NCBI GenBank assembly: GCA_963924555.1 | Contig: OZ004590.1 | Location: 4,828,001 to 4,892,000 of the forward strand | Source of the DNA: Crambe crambe | Taxonomy: Eukaryota > Porifera > Demospongiae > Poecilosclerida > Crambeidae | Direction: 5' to 3' | DNA length: 64,000 bases | In this document: in pieces, positions 23,101-34,202 of the stretch | Position numbering within the stretch: position 1 is the stretch's first letter | Layout of the letters: each line of letters starts with the position of its first letter | The notes under the pieces: generated by a model | The model's database searches: none | Told to the model about the DNA's origin: nothing | What the model saw: the letters and a program-made list of their open reading frames with translations, nothing else | Translations under genes and position numbers: made by a program

Positions 23101-26100
23101 ATTGCCGTATGAGTCCTTGGGAATGATCCTAATCAGCTTATAGACGCCTTTAGTAACTAGAAACACAGCACTAAAGTCCACAAAAACTGTCTTGTTGGAA
23201 TCAACAGGACCTGTATTAAGTCATAACCAATTGTAAACAAACTCTCACAGCTATTATGTGAACTTTAGACTTTACTACTGTAATGGCTTATTTCCCCAAA
23301 TGCTATATTGTCAACAGCTAACCATATGTAATATCACCTGGCAAATATTTTCTGTATATATTATTTGCACCAATGAGCTGGCGATTGAACGTGAGACGGA
23401 TGGAATACTGGCCTGAGATTTTGGCAGTGAAGGAGATTTTGATGGTGTTTTGACCTGTTAAAGAGCCGGGTTCTATCACGTGGGGAATCACAGTAGTAGT
23501 CTGAGTGCCTAGTGCAGTTTCTTTAATGTGCTGGACTTCACAATGGAAGTAGTCTGAGGGTTTGCAGGTGTATGGAGAGCCTCTATTGCTCATAAGCTAT
23601 AAAAAATTAAAAGAAACGTTCTGAAGAAGCTAGACATTTTTTTACAATAGGACTTGATATATTATGACATGAAGGTTTCATTAATTAAGGGGGTGGGCAG
23701 GGGTGGGGGGTTATTCCAGCTATGGCTCCCTGTGTGTATCCTTGAAATTTATTTATCCATCCATTTCACTCCAATCATAGCTACTCACTTTAATAGTGAG
23801 TACTGATAAACCTCCAACTTGTTTGAGATTGTCATGATTCCACTCCAAAATACTACGCCTGGTGTCCAGAAATACGGGTACAATTTCTTCATGTCTCTCT
23901 TCTTCTGGATCAACATAGGTAATTGGTGGGAGAGTGATGATGAGTCTATGCTGATTCTTGTGAATGACATAAATAAGGGACACCACAAGTAGGAAAGGAA
24001 TCACCTGTATGTATATGTATGGGGGGGGGGGGGGGGGGGGGGGGGGGAGAGAGAGGGGAGAGAGGGGGGAAGGGAGGGGAGAGGGGGGAGAGGGGGAGGG
24101 GAGGGAGAGATAATCTATAGACATTAATTTATGTCACTATTCTAGTTAGTGTAGCTAAAATTAACATGCTGTACTGTACATGTGCAGAATACTCAAGTCA
24201 ATACTTTGCAGCTGTTCAATTCAAGGCCAAGGGTAGAAGAATTCATGTACTATAAAAGCCTATAGATCAGTTACACAGCTACTATCATAATTTTGAGGCT
24301 GGCTAGAGTGCCTGTCATTGTTGATCCATTTTGTAATGGGGTGTGGTCATAATATTTTGAATTTCGAACTTTTTACTTATCTGGCATAGCCAATTGAGGT
24401 TGGTTATTGAATTCCATGCACTTACTTGAAGGATAGCAAAGAAGAGACCTACTCCTCCAATAGCAGCTGCTCTCATTTTAAAGGCATCTGTAACTGGTTG
24501 ACTACAGGACTGGAAAGAAAAATCACTAGGTGTCAAACTTAACTATATGTAGGTATATAGGGTAGGTGTGGGTATTATGAGTCAGCTAAGTATTGTTGCT
24601 CTTTTCTTGGAAATGAACTATCTTAGAATCCTGAAAATTGCTCCAGATATAAATAGGTTATGTAGAACTAATGTGTGGAGAAAGTAATAAAAATATTGCA
24701 TCTTGTAGATAGGAGTTATGATCTTACATAACATACTCAGGAAGGTATTATGAGTCATAGGTATGAATTATGAGTCGCTGGCTTGATTTTCGTCTCTAAA
24801 AATTGATAATGTAGCTAAGATTTCTACAAAATAAAAATAATAACCTTAGATTACTTTAAAATTCATTTTTTACTCCATCTTGTGGCATCATTGCTTCCCT
24901 GCACTTTTTTTATTCAGATTGGTTACGTTGTACCCATTTTTAAACTTCTCATTTAAGATTATGTTTATGTATGAATAAGGCATTTTCTGGATGATTTTAT
25001 TTGATCAAAAGACCAAAAAAATGATTAAGTTTTCATATCTAAAGTATCAACTCTTGTAGATTCTTATCAAGTGGTGAACCCATAATAGGGACTGACTCAT
25101 AATACCCACACCTACCCTACTTACTGAACTAAAGATTCTTTGCCCAGTATCAACATCCATACAGGTGGTAGTATTACACTCACAGCTCTCTGGATATGTC
25201 AAAACTGAGTCAAAATACGGCAAGCTTTCCCAGATGATGGTAGCATTCCATCCACAACATCTGAACTGGAATAATATCATCCATGCAAAGTCATCGTCTC
25301 ATTGAAAAGTATATATTTTTATCACACTTGCACTAGCTAGCTATACACACAGCAAGGTTAAATCAAACTTTACCACAACTAAAGTCAACTACTTACATTT
25401 TGTTGTATGTTATCAACCGCTTCATTAATGCTCTTATCGTAGCCTGGTGTGTCTGGTGGAAGGTAATTCTCCATGGCTTCAGTTATTTCACTGGAGGCTG
25501 TTTCAGTCTGAGTAGAATGATATTAGCTTATTAAATGCATAAACGTAACAGGAGAGTGGGCACTGAAGTTCTAACCCTCCGCATACATTATCATCGAAGG
25601 CATAGGCAAATAAAAACTCATGCATGTCTGCATCACAATTACGTCACTTCTAAACACTAACCGATTACATGCAGTTTACAAACAAAAGTGTGCTGTGAAC
25701 ACCAATAGTGTCCGTATTTGGACAAAAATGTCCCTATATATATGCACAAGCACACTCAAGTGTACTGTAACCCTCTCATGTATGCACACTGAGGGTAGCT
25801 AATAATGCTAGTATTATCCTACTATAAGGTGAGTGAAAGTTTGGCCCATATTAGCACAATGACGTAGTATACTATACAAATACTATAGATCACTACATTT
25901 CATCATTACTTGATAGCATGCACTTACAACTTGGTTGCTGTAGGCGAAACCAAGAATAGCAGAAATTACTTCAAAGAAGATGATGATGGCCACAACAACC
26001 AAGTACTGCATGTGGAGTGTATAGTGACAAAGATTATTTGAATACTCATAAGCATATGTACTGTACTACAATTATTATAGCTACAGCTATTCACGACCCG

Positions 26101-26823
26101 AGCATAATAATAGCTAATGCAAGGACAGCTCACCTCATCAGGAATCCAACGTTTTGGGATCCAAAAATTAGCTTGTATTTAATGGGTACTAGCTATAGCT
26201 ATTAAAATTAATGCATACAGTAAGGCAAAGCGGGGCTATTCCGAACGGTGGGGCTATTCCGTAGGGTCAAATATTTTCAAAACTCCTCGAGCTTATGAGC
26301 TCTAATTTGAAAGGTGTATTCTACTATTATAGTAGATTATATCCTCCAACATTGAGCTCAGAAGCTTCAGTAGTTTCAGAAATATTTGAACAATACGGAA
26401 TTACCCGCCATTCGAAATAGCCCCGCTTTACCTTACATAGCTAGCTAGAGAATAACGTACAATAATTAGTATCCGTTTTCGTTGGATATAGGCCCCAGCA
26501 ACTCCCACTATGCTGACCACAAAAACTGCTATTCCACAGATGAGGAGAAGAGCCGCACCAAAAAAGAAGTTACTTCCAATGAACAAGGAGAAAGCACCAT
26601 TTGTGGCTAGAAGATGGATTCCAGCTGATATCAATCCAATACTTATTACCTGCATGCCAATAAAACGTGCAACTAAGTTAGAGTCCTATTGCAACTCAAG
26701 CCCAACCCAACTTCTTTCTCCCCCCACGGATAATTAACTTAGCTAGCTACGTACGAGGTACAAAATATTGGTTAGGATGACGGAGATCTTTATGTACTTG
26801 CCCTGCTTTCTTGTTGGAGCCAT
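20177..26823 (-). CDS. AREL1: Tetraspanin-filamin-HECT fusion E3 ligase (AREL1 copy C, full length)
   Basis: Start ATG at 26823 (MAPTRKQGKYIKISVILTNI), stop TAA 20177-20179. The N-terminal part is a tetraspanin: TM1 (to about 26600), TM2 (FGAALLLICGIAVFVVSIVG), TM3 (YLVVVAIIIFFEVISAILGF, 25930-26008), a large loop with FRCCGWNAT (CCG motif), PESCECN and SCSQPV, then TM4 (AAAIGGVGLFFAILQ | VIPFLLVVSLIYVI). The exon boundaries in this half are phase 0 and in frame. The exon at about 23790-24005 holds the second half of TM4 and runs without a stop into ILEWNHDNLKQVGG, the start of the AREL1 filamin region. A full HECT domain follows, with the catalytic Cys codon split between 20279 and 20384. 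Tetraspanin topology puts the tail in the cytosol, where HECT must work. Vertebrate AREL1 has only one N-terminal membrane segment. Confidence 0.87.
24020..24112. repeat. Poly-G / GGGA-rich intronic tract
   Basis: About 28 consecutive G followed by GGGGAGA-type repeats, close to the acceptor side of the intron that precedes the tetraspanin/ligase junction exon. Confidence 0.9.
26221..26435. mobile_element. MITE, 'GGGGCTATTCCGAACGG' family, copy 2
   Basis: Same family as 8783-8977, flanked by TA and with ends AAGGCAAAGCGGGGC / CCCCGCTTTACCTTA. The left arm carries an internal duplication of the GGGGCTATTCCG block. It lies in the intron between the tetraspanin TM2 and TM3 exons. Confidence 0.88.
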
Positions 26824-26928
26824 CAATGGTTGCAACCACCCCGTGTATCGTTAGCTGTTGACAAAGGATCTTTCTATTGCGTGTACACAAAAAGATAAGG
26901 ATCTAGGAGATTCCCAATCGCTGAATAA

Positions 26929-27228
26929 TTATGTAGTTCTTCTAATGCGCATGCGCAGAGGGTGGCCCACCCCTGGAGCTCCGATAAGAATGATAGGCCG
27001 GCATAAGTTAGGATCTGGTTCCAACTGGTACACTTCTTCATATGTGGGAATCTCATCTCCGATATTACTAGGGGTAGTATTCCTTCTTCTTTTTCTTTCT
27101 TGAGAACATTCCTTTAATCCCCTTCTTGGTATCAGTGGGTGGATAGTATTGATAGGAGTGCACCATGTCTTGCAGTGACAAGTTAGCCCACTGGAACGTG
27201 TTGGGTGTTCAAGGCTCTCTACTCTCAC
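26929..27228 (-). pseudogene. MAGUK-like guanylate-kinase hinge fragment
   Basis: The minus strand has RRNTTPSNIGDEIPTYEEVY followed by LCRPIILIGAPGVGHPLRMR. This matches the hinge and glycine-rich start of the guanylate kinase domain in membrane-associated guanylate kinases of the p55/PALS type. The preceding basic stretch reads better in another frame (GMFSRKKKKKEYYP-stop), which suggests a frameshift at the Lys run. No SH3/PDZ exons upstream or remaining kinase exons downstream were recognised. It overlaps the presumed promoter of the tetraspanin-AREL1 gene. Confidence 0.55.
26946..26957. promoter_or_regulatory. Perfect NRF1-type palindrome upstream of tetraspanin-AREL1
   Basis: TGCGCATGCGCA, the consensus NRF1 site, lies 123 bp upstream of the ATG at 26823. 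Related motifs sit near the starts of PGP, DPH6 and PAN2/ICE1. Function is inferred from position. Confidence 0.5.
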
Positions 27229-27420
27229 TCTATATAGAGCCCAAAACTCGAGTCTCCAAAGTGTAATTCGGGGGCCTTCTCTTGGTGTATGGATTTCCTA
27301 CTTCATCAGATGATGTTACATTGATGCACAGCTAATTATCATTAATTTTATAGCAAAAAGATTCAGTAGCAGTGTGGAGCTTAACTAGATTAGTACAGAG
27401 ATATAAATTATAGTTACAGT
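27229..27420. other. Short intergenic stretch
   Basis: Space between the MAGUK fragment and the 3' end of the first Slo gene. No feature recognised. Confidence 0.4.
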
Positions 27421-30400
27421 TTATTCAGTGAGTATGTAGGCCAGATCTCCTTCTTCCAAGATCATTTCATGATCTGGACAAGTTATAGTGTAGCGCTGGA
27501 AAGGATTATTGCTTGAATACAGGATACGAGAAATCCCTGGGCAAACTTTGCATTTCAGGAGCTGGTCATTGTAAAACTCTTTGAAAGTCTTCCCTGTATG
27601 GTTAGTCTTGGAGACAGGAACCAACTCAAGTTTACACTTCGACTTAGTCCCGGATGCATGTATTAACTCTTCAATCAGATAGAGCGTTCCTGGTCCATGG
27701 AATGCTGAGCTGGTGACAGAATCAAACATGGAGAACGAAAAAGCTTCTCCACATGCAAATGGCTGTGCTTTATAGATTCGCTCATCCGGTTCATCTTCAT
27801 CTCCAAAGTCAAGAAACTGGACATTTGATTCGTAGCGAAGATCTGTGATGATGTGGACGTTTTTATCGCACTTCTTAAGCTTGTTTTTTATGCTAAGGCT
27901 GCATAAGATAGCTTCCTTATCGCTCATGGCATGTTCCCGGCTAAAGACGTTGGAGACCACAGTTAAAACCACACACACCTTACAGGACATCACATTGGCT
28001 GCTTTGACATTCGACCATCGCAGAGGAGAACCGACCACGAGATAAATTTCTGGGATATTTCGAATAATTGGCCACTCCTTTTCAATGAAGGCTTTATTGC
28101 TGACAATTACGACTGGCATGATCTTGTCTTGTGGCAAATTCTTGGATCGTAGAGGTTTGAGGAAGTTGTGTAGACCAAGGAGAGGCGAATTACCATCTGC
28201 AAACAAACACAGAACGATGTGGTCTGTGACATTCCCTTTGGGCCTCAGATGACTGCTCTCAACTGAAAGGACATCAGGATTCAATATGGAGGATTCCAGC
28301 TTGTGTGGTTCACACACATACATCTGAAACTTTCTTCCCTCGCCAGCTTCATCTTCTGAGTCAGAATCATTATCCAGCAATGAAAGCTTGTTTGTGGAAC
28401 CTCGTCTGATATCAGTGACATTTGCTGCTGGTTGAACATCAAGCAATGCTCCATGACCTTGCTTTTTCTTGGTGTAGCGATTCAACTTGGTTTCTGAGTC
28501 CATTGACTGCTTATCACCATCCATGTCTTCAATGTTAATGATTGCTTTAGTGCTACTGTCCGTTATTGAAGACATGCTGAAGTCTTCATTTGGATTGATA
28601 TATCTACGAGATCGATAATTCAGCCTTGGTTTTCTTCCTCCTATTACATCAGCCTTTGATGTCACATGCTGGTTATTGGGACAACAGTTACAGTATGAGC
28701 TGACGGTTTTCACATGCTTCTTGTCCCTAGCTATGAAATAACCCCACATGGATTTGGAGTCTATTCTGAGGGTGGAATGGAGGGAAGGTGAGGGGTTCAC
28801 ATAATACTTGTGGTAAGTTGGTGTGATTCTTTCCACAGCTAGCAAAAGGAGTTGCAAATCGTTGTAGCATTTTCTAGAGGCCTCGTGGAATGTCAATCCA
28901 TCAAAGGCTTCTGAAAAAGAGCATGGGTAGATCTCATTGGATGCTCCTTGGGTGTAGTACTTCTTCCACTCTTGGTCTCCAGTGAAGGAAGAGGGGTTAG
29001 GAAAATCAGCCGTGTAGAAGAGGTTGGCTATCAGAGTAGAAAATCCTGGACACATGCAACTCTGAGCCAGCAGACCCAACTTCAACTCATTCAGACTCAG
29101 TGCTATATCCTGGCCTATGTTCCACCCTTCGATATTGTAGACTTGCTTTTTGCTGAAACTCAATAAAAGCTGGACAATGAGACGGATCGTCGTGGTAGTG
29201 TTCTTCACGGAAGCCACCCTGAGAAGATTAGCATTGTCTTCCTCGCTGGGATTATCAGCAAACTTGTTGGCTAGGATGAACACTGCTTCAGCAGACATTA
29301 TTTTAGCCCTTTGCAGATCCTTGCCATTCAGTATTGAACCCATGATGTACTGTACCCTGGTGTAGTTGGAACGCAAGACGTTCTTCAGCTCTTGGTCTGG
29401 TCTCATATTGTGTAAGAAAAGAACATGAGTTTTTGTATCACCTCTGTCTTCGTGCAGGAAGTCTTTTAGGAAGTCATCAGCTGTCACAGCTGTGATGTGT
29501 CCACACACAATTATATGCCTTGGGACCAAAGCTGTGTCAAATGAGGCATATTCATGTTTCGCACGATAATTTGTTAACACTTCTGCTATTTTTGGAAGAA
29601 GTGAAGCAAAGAAAGCCAAACCACCAACAATAAAGAATGTCATGAATGTACGGCCAAGAACAGTCGTAGGAAGGATATCACCGTAACCTACAGTGGAAAG
29701 GGTCACCATGATGAAGTAGGCATACACCAGGTATGCGTTTTTTCCTTTTTCCGGAGGGAACCAATGAAAGTGGTTCATGTTCTCAAGGAGGTGTATTATG
29801 CCAGCACTCATGAGCCATACGATCAGGAAGTAGATAAGAAGTCCGATGAGGTCCACAGTATCTTGAGAGTGAATAAAAGGAATGAACCGCAGAACTGTTG
29901 TGAATTGGGTCAACCAGATGAATCGCAGGGAACGTAGGCCTACCCAGTCCTTCCCGATTGCCAGAGACACAAAGATGTGAGGGAGTGTAAAAACATCCAC
30001 CAGGGTGTAGACATTGATCCAAAATAGGATGATATTCTTGCTGGCCAAAAATCTGATCAAAGCAAAGATTATTAAAACAATGGTGATAATCACTTCGACG
30101 ATCATCTCAGGCCTCTCAATGAATATACTGTTCAAAGTTTTGTTGGTGTCAAAGCATGATTCTATTGAGGGATAACTATAGGTGCGAAGTATCCCCAATA
30201 TCATATAAATGACATTGCAGACCAGAGCGGATATGATTAAGATTTTGCTCAGATGACTATTGCCAGCAAGCAGTGAGCGGATGAAGTTGAAGCAGCTTTT
30301 ACGTCTCTTGTTTCCTTTGACAATTTTCTCTTCGTCAATGTGAATCAGTTCGAATTTCTTGACCACAAGCCAGTAGATCCCACGGGCAATGAGGCAGAGA

Positions 30401-30522
30401 GAGAGCCCCACTATGTAGATCACAATGCTAGTGACCAGATATTTCCACCACTCTGAACCAGCAGACCCACTCAAAGGACAAGAGTCGGCTGTAGTAGAAT
30501 TCCCCATAAGAAGAGAGTCCAT
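27421..30522 (-). CDS. BK (Slo1)-type calcium-activated potassium channel, paralogue 1, intronless
   Basis: A single 1,033-residue ORF. I chose ATG 30522 (MDSLLMGNSTT) because a TTGGTTGCAG acceptor-like sequence sits just before it; an in-frame ATG at 30570 would add 16 residues. It has the Slo-specific extra S0 helix (WWKYLVTSIVIYIVGLSLCL), S1-S6, the selectivity filter TVGYGD (29677-29694) and two RCK domains (RHIIVCGHIT; TDHIVLCLFADGNSPLLG). Calcium-site side chains equivalent to Slo1 D362, D367, E535, D895 and D897 are kept (KDFLHED; SNEIY; FLDFGDEDEPDE). S4 reads WVGLRSLRFIWL: R207 and R210 equivalents are present and R213 is Trp. E374 and E399 of the magnesium site are His and Gln. The linker between RCK domains is Ser/Lys-rich. 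Expected role: plasma-membrane potassium efflux gated by calcium. Confidence 0.93.
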   Translation of the reverse strand: MDSLLMGNSTTADSCPLSGSAGSEWWKYLVTSIVIYIVGLSLCLIARGIYWLVVKKFELIHIDEEKIVKGNKRRKSCFNFIRSLLAGNSHLSKILIISALVCNVIYMILGILRTYSYPSIESCFDTNKTLNSIFIERPEMIVEVIITIVLIIFALIRFLASKNIILFWINVYTLVDVFTLPHIFVSLAIGKDWVGLRSLRFIWLTQFTTVLRFIPFIHSQDTVDLIGLLIYFLIVWLMSAGIIHLLENMNHFHWFPPEKGKNAYLVYAYFIMVTLSTVGYGDILPTTVLGRTFMTFFIVGGLAFFASLLPKIAEVLTNYRAKHEYASFDTALVPRHIIVCGHITAVTADDFLKDFLHEDRGDTKTHVLFLHNMRPDQELKNVLRSNYTRVQYIMGSILNGKDLQRAKIMSAEAVFILANKFADNPSEEDNANLLRVASVKNTTTTIRLIVQLLLSFSKKQVYNIEGWNIGQDIALSLNELKLGLLAQSCMCPGFSTLIANLFYTADFPNPSSFTGDQEWKKYYTQGASNEIYPCSFSEAFDGLTFHEASRKCYNDLQLLLLAVERITPTYHKYYVNPSPSLHSTLRIDSKSMWGYFIARDKKHVKTVSSYCNCCPNNQHVTSKADVIGGRKPRLNYRSRRYINPNEDFSMSSITDSSTKAIINIEDMDGDKQSMDSETKLNRYTKKKQGHGALLDVQPAANVTDIRRGSTNKLSLLDNDSDSEDEAGEGRKFQMYVCEPHKLESSILNPDVLSVESSHLRPKGNVTDHIVLCLFADGNSPLLGLHNFLKPLRSKNLPQDKIMPVVIVSNKAFIEKEWPIIRNIPEIYLVVGSPLRWSNVKAANVMSCKVCVVLTVVSNVFSREHAMSDKEAILCSLSIKNKLKKCDKNVHIITDLRYESNVQFLDFGDEDEPDERIYKAQPFACGEAFSFSMFDSVTSSAFHGPGTLYLIEELIHASGTKSKCKLELVPVSKTNHTGKTFKEFYNDQLLKCKVCPGISRILYSSNNPFQRYTITCPDHEMILEEGDLAYILTE

Positions 30523-30570
30523 TCTGCAACCAACAAACGAATAATATATATACTCAAGGCCATAATTCAT

Positions 30571-33500
30571 TATTCAAGGCCATAATTATTAGCTAGCTAG
30601 TAGCAGTTGATACAGTACAGCAATAGCCATAGCAACACAAAATTGCAAGCAGAACACCTATACCCCACAAGTAGTAACCGATGAGACTAGCCATGGCTAT
30701 ATATATATACTGCACAATGTCATCCTATAAACCAAAAAAGCTAACTCCACCTTTTTCTTCCTTTCTTCAAATTAGCAGATCTTTAGCACACTTGCTTGCA
30801 TTGATGGAATTGTCTAGCAAATGGAAATAAATATCTTGTTATATAGCTGCTTTTTAACACAGGAAGTGCATAAGACTTCCTTCAGTGATCACTCTAATGT
30901 AATCATCCATTGGAAAGCATCTTCAAAAACTTCCTGTAATTTTACAAAAATAGCTATCACAGTATAGCTACAGGTTTTACACATGTACTGTTAACTATGC
31001 CTGAAAGTATCCAATAGAGCCCAACTGTTTTACTCAAGTGGGCCACTGACTTTTAAGAGATTCAAAGTAGTTTCCGGGTTGATTGCCACTGCACATTCTC
31101 TCATGTAACAACACACATGCACTCATGCCTGCACTGATTTGATTTCATCTCGGCTCTTCAGTCTCTGCAATTGCATAACCTGATGTTGTTCCTTTGCATG
31201 TACCATTACTAGGTACTCACCACATAGCATGCTATGTATTAGTAACTAGCAAGTTACAAATCTCACTATGAACCTGCATGCATGCATCATGAATGACTTC
31301 TTCTAGCAGTGTCCAATAACCCCTAAATGTGGGCTCCCTGAAATCAAAAAAACTCCAAACCTCTGTATCCCAGACAGTATTGCCAGTATTGGGGGGAGAA
31401 CCCTTTAACCATTACACTAAATGTGGACTCCCTGAAATGTAAAATGCTGTATGTGTTAATTCACCCCCAAATCAAGGACACCTCTTTAGCTAATCAGGAT
31501 ACTTATTACTGGTCCCACATCCACTGTAGGTCATGAAAGCCACACACCAATTAGCTATCTTCATTTAGCTATAAGTTTAGTTTGTATTGTCTATTGAATA
31601 CAATAACTTTACGTATCTGGCTCACATGGGTTGTGCATCCAAGCATCATATGAAGGAATCATTTGCAGTTGATTAACTTGGGAAAACCAAGGCTACTTAA
31701 CCAAGCATGTTACTATGCATGGACAACTGACAGTTGTTCAAGTTACAAACTCATGCATCCATGCAGCTGCATGGGTACATTCTAAATGTCTTTCCTGTCT
31801 TCTTGTTTCCTTCTAACTTTCTGTTGCTTTGCACAACTATTTACTATATGACAAGAAAATACATTCTCAATTGTATGCTTTTGTTGACAATGGTGTCGTT
31901 ACAAACACCTGTGACCAAGCACCTGTGACCAGCTATGTAAATCACTTGTCTACCTACTTTGGTTTCTACATTTCTCCGAATCAGTTGTCAGTTCCTGAAA
32001 GTAAAGGATGAACTGTGGTACTAGAACCATGTGAATAGTAGTCAACGTACACAAGATTCACAAAAGTTCCGCTAGTCAAATATGCTTGCAAGGTCCGAGC
32101 AAGTAAACAAAATTTTACTGAGAAAAAGAAGGTGCATGATATCAATTATTGGATGCATCATCTTGAGACTTCCTATGAAGGATGGATGGATGGATGGATG
32201 GATGATATGGAGTTGATATGTGGGTGCTGTGGATAGAATGGGAGCTCATAGAAGGCCCCTTGTTTCAAAGATCACATATATCTTTGGGAAAGGGTGTAAC
32301 ATTTTCATTTTCACCTTGAGTGTTTGCTAGACTGCTGTTAGCTGCCAAACTTCAACTTTTCAAGAGGGGATAACGATAACCCACATGTACACTCAGTTAA
32401 TGTCTTGAATAGGCAAAAAATCATGGAATTATATGCTATTATATGCTGCAATCAAGGTGAAGATGGACACAATATCTATTTTAGTCAATGTATGGGTTTT
32501 ATCACCACAATCTGGCTGTTAATAACCAAGGGAAACATGAACTTGAATGCATAGATGCATGCATGCATGCATGACTGCATGCTGTCACCCAATGACGTGC
32601 CCATGCACATTCAACTGCATGCATGTATAGCATCTATCAATAATCAGAATGTGAACTGTAAATAACAGTAATGTAGACACCCATGCATGCATGCATAGTG
32701 ACAAAGCTAAACTATATAATATATAAGATATAGCTTGTGGCTATTACCATGTTATCCAACCTGACACAAGTTGAATTGGCAAATTCTGCCCTTCAGTTAG
32801 CGCTGTAGTCCCTGCCATTTTGCTCTGCATATTATGCATCACTGCATGGTCTTCCCCTAGCCAATACCATTTGCTGGAAAATGAGAGCAACTCTCCTCAA
32901 TATTTTCGTTGCTGAAATCATTAAACTTACTGCCCAGATCTTTCTTCTACTCAGCTACCCAATTATCATCCTCAGGTCTCCATGGACTCAGTATGTTTAT
33001 TATATAAGTGGTATTCGTTATACTCAACGTGCCTATACTCTATCTATCACTCTCTATGCTATCATGGTGTAGCTAGCTACAAGTCCTTGTTCCATATACA
33101 TACCAGCAAGTTGGGTAGTGACAGTTATAGCTATTTGGAATGTCATAATTAGCTATGCTGCATGCTGATGCTAAAACATTTGGGATTTTGTGGGACCAAG
33201 CCTTCTCCATTATTTTCTCCATTATTTTTGGCACAAAGTACGTAGCTGGATGTATGACCATCATCATCACATTTGCTGTTGTTAGTTAATGCTATGTGAA
33301 GAAAGCTAGAAGGAAGCATTGAGATTTAAAAAAAAGCCAATTTGATCATTCTCACAGTTGGTGCTATCCTGAATGTAATTTTGAATTCAGTGTCTACATT
33401 TCCCCCCTAGCTCAAAAGAAGACCTCAGACTCACTAGCTGGCATCATACTGATTTTGGTGGCATTTTGTATACTCCCATGGCCACTATATAATAGTGCTG

Positions 33501-34202
33501 AAGCCACTATTTAAGAATTCTGTTCCGTCTGCAAAAAAACAAAACACGATGTACATGCTAATTACAGCTAGCTTAGTTGTAGCCAGCTAACAAGACAATG
33601 ATTCTAAGTAATGTCTATTGCTGTAATAATTACACACACCAGAGCATGTGCTATTCACCATTTTTTAACTTCCATACTTGGGACCAGAGGTTTAATTGTC
33701 CTCTTTGTATAGAGTGCATATCCACTATTATATTGTAGCTAGATGTAGAGCATTTTTAGTTGATGTGTGCTCCAATTGATCCCGCCCCATGGTGTGTACA
33801 GGTAAACAAATCGCTCTAGTTCTTGTCACGCAAGGAGTGGCTTCTCGTACCATGGAAATATCTTTAGATTAGCAACATACTGAAGAATTATACAGCAGAA
33901 GTTATGGTCCACAACAGATCACATGATGAAAACACCCTATAGATATTGAATACCTGTTTACTATGGGCTCAAAAGAAATGATAGACCAGGCTATAATGGC
34001 AAGAGTTAATTTTTTTATGAAACTATTTACCAACCAATTTTACACGATCTAGTTACACGCATTATAATTATATCGAGAGAGCTAGAGCGCGCATGCGCAA
34101 AAGTATTGACGATCCTTACCAACACATATACATAAATCTGAGGATGAAATGGATACAAATAAAGGGAAACAAAAAACAGTGTTAACTTAATGAAAGATGC
34201 TT
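30571..34202. other. Intergenic region between the two Slo genes
   Basis: About 3.6 kb of AT-rich sequence with no supported gene. It contains GGAT repeats (about 32182-32203), several ATGC/GCAT runs (about 32555-32572, 32683-32696) and an NRF1-like GCGCGCATGCGCAA at about 34087-34099. A 63-codon ORF at 32881-33072 (+) has no recognisable motif and is not called. Confidence 0.5.

Noticed and set aside
24590-25110. Repeated TATTATGAGTC(A/G) words in a tetraspanin intron
   Set aside because: Short scattered repeats (TACCCACACCTACCCTA and its complement near 24550 and 25100) suggest an old inverted-repeat element, but ends and target site could not be fixed.
30520-30570. Upstream in-frame ATG (30570) as start of Slo paralogue 1
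   Set aside because: A good splice acceptor (TTGGTTGCAG) lies directly before ATG 30522, and the extra residues match neither paralogue 2 nor Slo1 N-termini; kept only as an alternative.
32881-33072. 63-codon ORF with hydrophobic segments between the Slo genes
   Set aside because: Short, no homology recognised, no splice partners; AT-rich sequence easily gives hydrophobic codons.
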